DNA of 14,028 nucleotides from Halobacteriales archaeon SW_10_68_16 (GTDB taxonomy: Archaea > Halobacteriota > Halobacteria > Halobacteriales > Haloarculaceae): NCBI GenBank assembly GCA_003023485.1, contig PXSG01000109.1, forward strand, positions 1 through 14,028, given 5' to 3'. The first letter of the stretch is position 1. Each line of letters begins with the position of its first letter. Of the stretch, positions 13,492 through 14,028 are shown in pieces. The notes under the pieces are model-generated. The model made no database searches. It was not told the DNA's origin and saw only the letters and a program-made list of their open reading frames with translations. The position numbers and the translations under genes were made by a program.

Positions 13492-14028
13492 ATGTTCAAC
13501 GCCATCGTGAGCGCGGACACGCTCCAGGCGACGCTGGACTCGGTCGGCGTACTGGTCGACGAGTGCAAGATCCACCTCGACGACGACGGCCTCGCCATCC
13601 GCGCGGTCGACCCCGCCAACGTGGGGATGATCGACCTCTCGCTGGACGCCGCGGCCTTCGAGTCCTACGAGGCCGACGGCGGCCTCATCGGCGTCAACCT
13701 CGTTCGCCTCAAGGACATCGCGGGCATGGCAGATTCCGACCAGCTCGTCCACCTCGAACTCGACGAGGAGACCCGAAAACTCCACATCTCCATCGACGGC
13801 CTCGAATATACGCTGGCGCTGATCGATCCCGACTCCATCCGCGAGGAGCCCGACCTGCCGGACCTGGATCTGCCGGCAACCGTGGTCATCGAGGGCCGGG
13901 ACATCGACCGTGCCGTGACCGCCGCCGACATGGTCAGCGACCACATCGAACTCGGCGTCGACGAGACCGACGAGGTGTTCTACGTCAAAGCCGAGGGCGA
14001 CACCGACGATGTCCACCTCGAACTCGAC
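13492..14028 (+). CDS. pcn: DNA polymerase sliding clamp PCNA (partial, cut by window edge)
   Basis: The first 179 codons of archaeal PCNA, open to the window end; the full protein is normally about 247 residues. It forms the ring that tethers replicative polymerases, FEN1 and ligase to DNA. The start [20 protein letters not shown], the [20 protein letters not shown] block and the [20 protein letters not shown] interdomain region are typical. [14 protein letters not shown] begins the second domain. It is extremely acidic, as in haloarchaea. ATG 13492 is fixed by homology and by the TATA element. No damage is visible in the part seen. Confidence 0.97.
   Translation, partial: MFNAIVSADTLQATLDSVGVLVDECKIHLDDDGLAIRAVDPANVGMIDLSLDAAAFESYEADGGLIGVNLVRLKDIAGMADSDQLVHLELDEETRKLHISIDGLEYTLALIDPDSIREEPDLPDLDLPATVVIEGRDIDRAVTAADMVSDHIELGVDETDEVFYVKAEGDTDDVHLELD

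Noticed and set aside
1..14028. CRISPR arrays, tRNA or rRNA genes, phage or defence islands
   Set aside because: No regularly spaced repeats, no cloverleaf pattern and no such gene families were seen apart from one toxin-antitoxin pair and a dead IS fragment.

Overview
The window comes from a haloarchaeon (class Halobacteria). Coding DNA is GC-rich and the proteins are rich in Asp and Glu. There is an archaeal sliding clamp (PCNA), a response regulator with the haloarchaeal HalX domain, and a Tat-type lipoprotein signal. Most genes have a TATA-like element about 25-34 bases before the start codon and no Shine-Dalgarno sequence, which is the leaderless pattern of this group. I cannot name the genus.

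Layout. 1-460: 5'-truncated nucleoside hydrolase (- strand, runs off the left edge). About 431-1264: 5'-truncated family-4 glycosyltransferase (+), fused head to head to the hydrolase. 1267-1687: decayed 3' end of an IS200/IS605-type tnpB with its right-end hairpin. 1757-1939: small zinc-finger protein. 2037-4343: P1B-2 type Zn/Cd/Pb-exporting ATPase. 4503-5384: EamA/DMT permease. 5455-5778: rhodanese. 5840-6877: aspartate-semialdehyde dehydrogenase. 7054-7680: HalX response regulator. 7731-8994: geranylgeranyl-reductase-like flavoprotein gene that has lost its FAD-binding N-terminus. 9312-10069: AbrB/PIN toxin-antitoxin pair. 10186-11654: gcvT-gcvH. 11796-12596: TauE/SafE-like (DsbD_2-like) membrane protein. 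12691-about 13324: Tat lipoprotein of the DUF3179 type with an internal deletion and a lost tail. 13325-13396 (-): first 23-24 codons of a C2H2-like zinc-finger gene. 13492-end: PCNA, cut by the window edge.

The most striking thing is a pattern rather than a gene. At four places clean joins bring together pieces of genes that should be longer: about 431-460, about 7755-7775, about 12885-12902 and about 13319-13330. A fifth site is the frame-broken tnpB stub. All hit dispensable-looking genes, while core genes between them (asd, gcvT, gcvH, pcn) are intact. This looks like ongoing erosion by deletion, but an assembly that drops GC-rich segments could give the same picture, and read mapping must decide.

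How the genes work together: gcvT/gcvH form a translationally coupled glycine-cleavage pair, and the AbrB/PIN pair is likewise coupled by an ATGA overlap. The small zinc-finger gene sits directly before the metal ATPase, but each has its own promoter. Most remaining genes look monocistronic. I found no CRISPR array, tRNA, rRNA, or clearly new defence or biosynthetic system.
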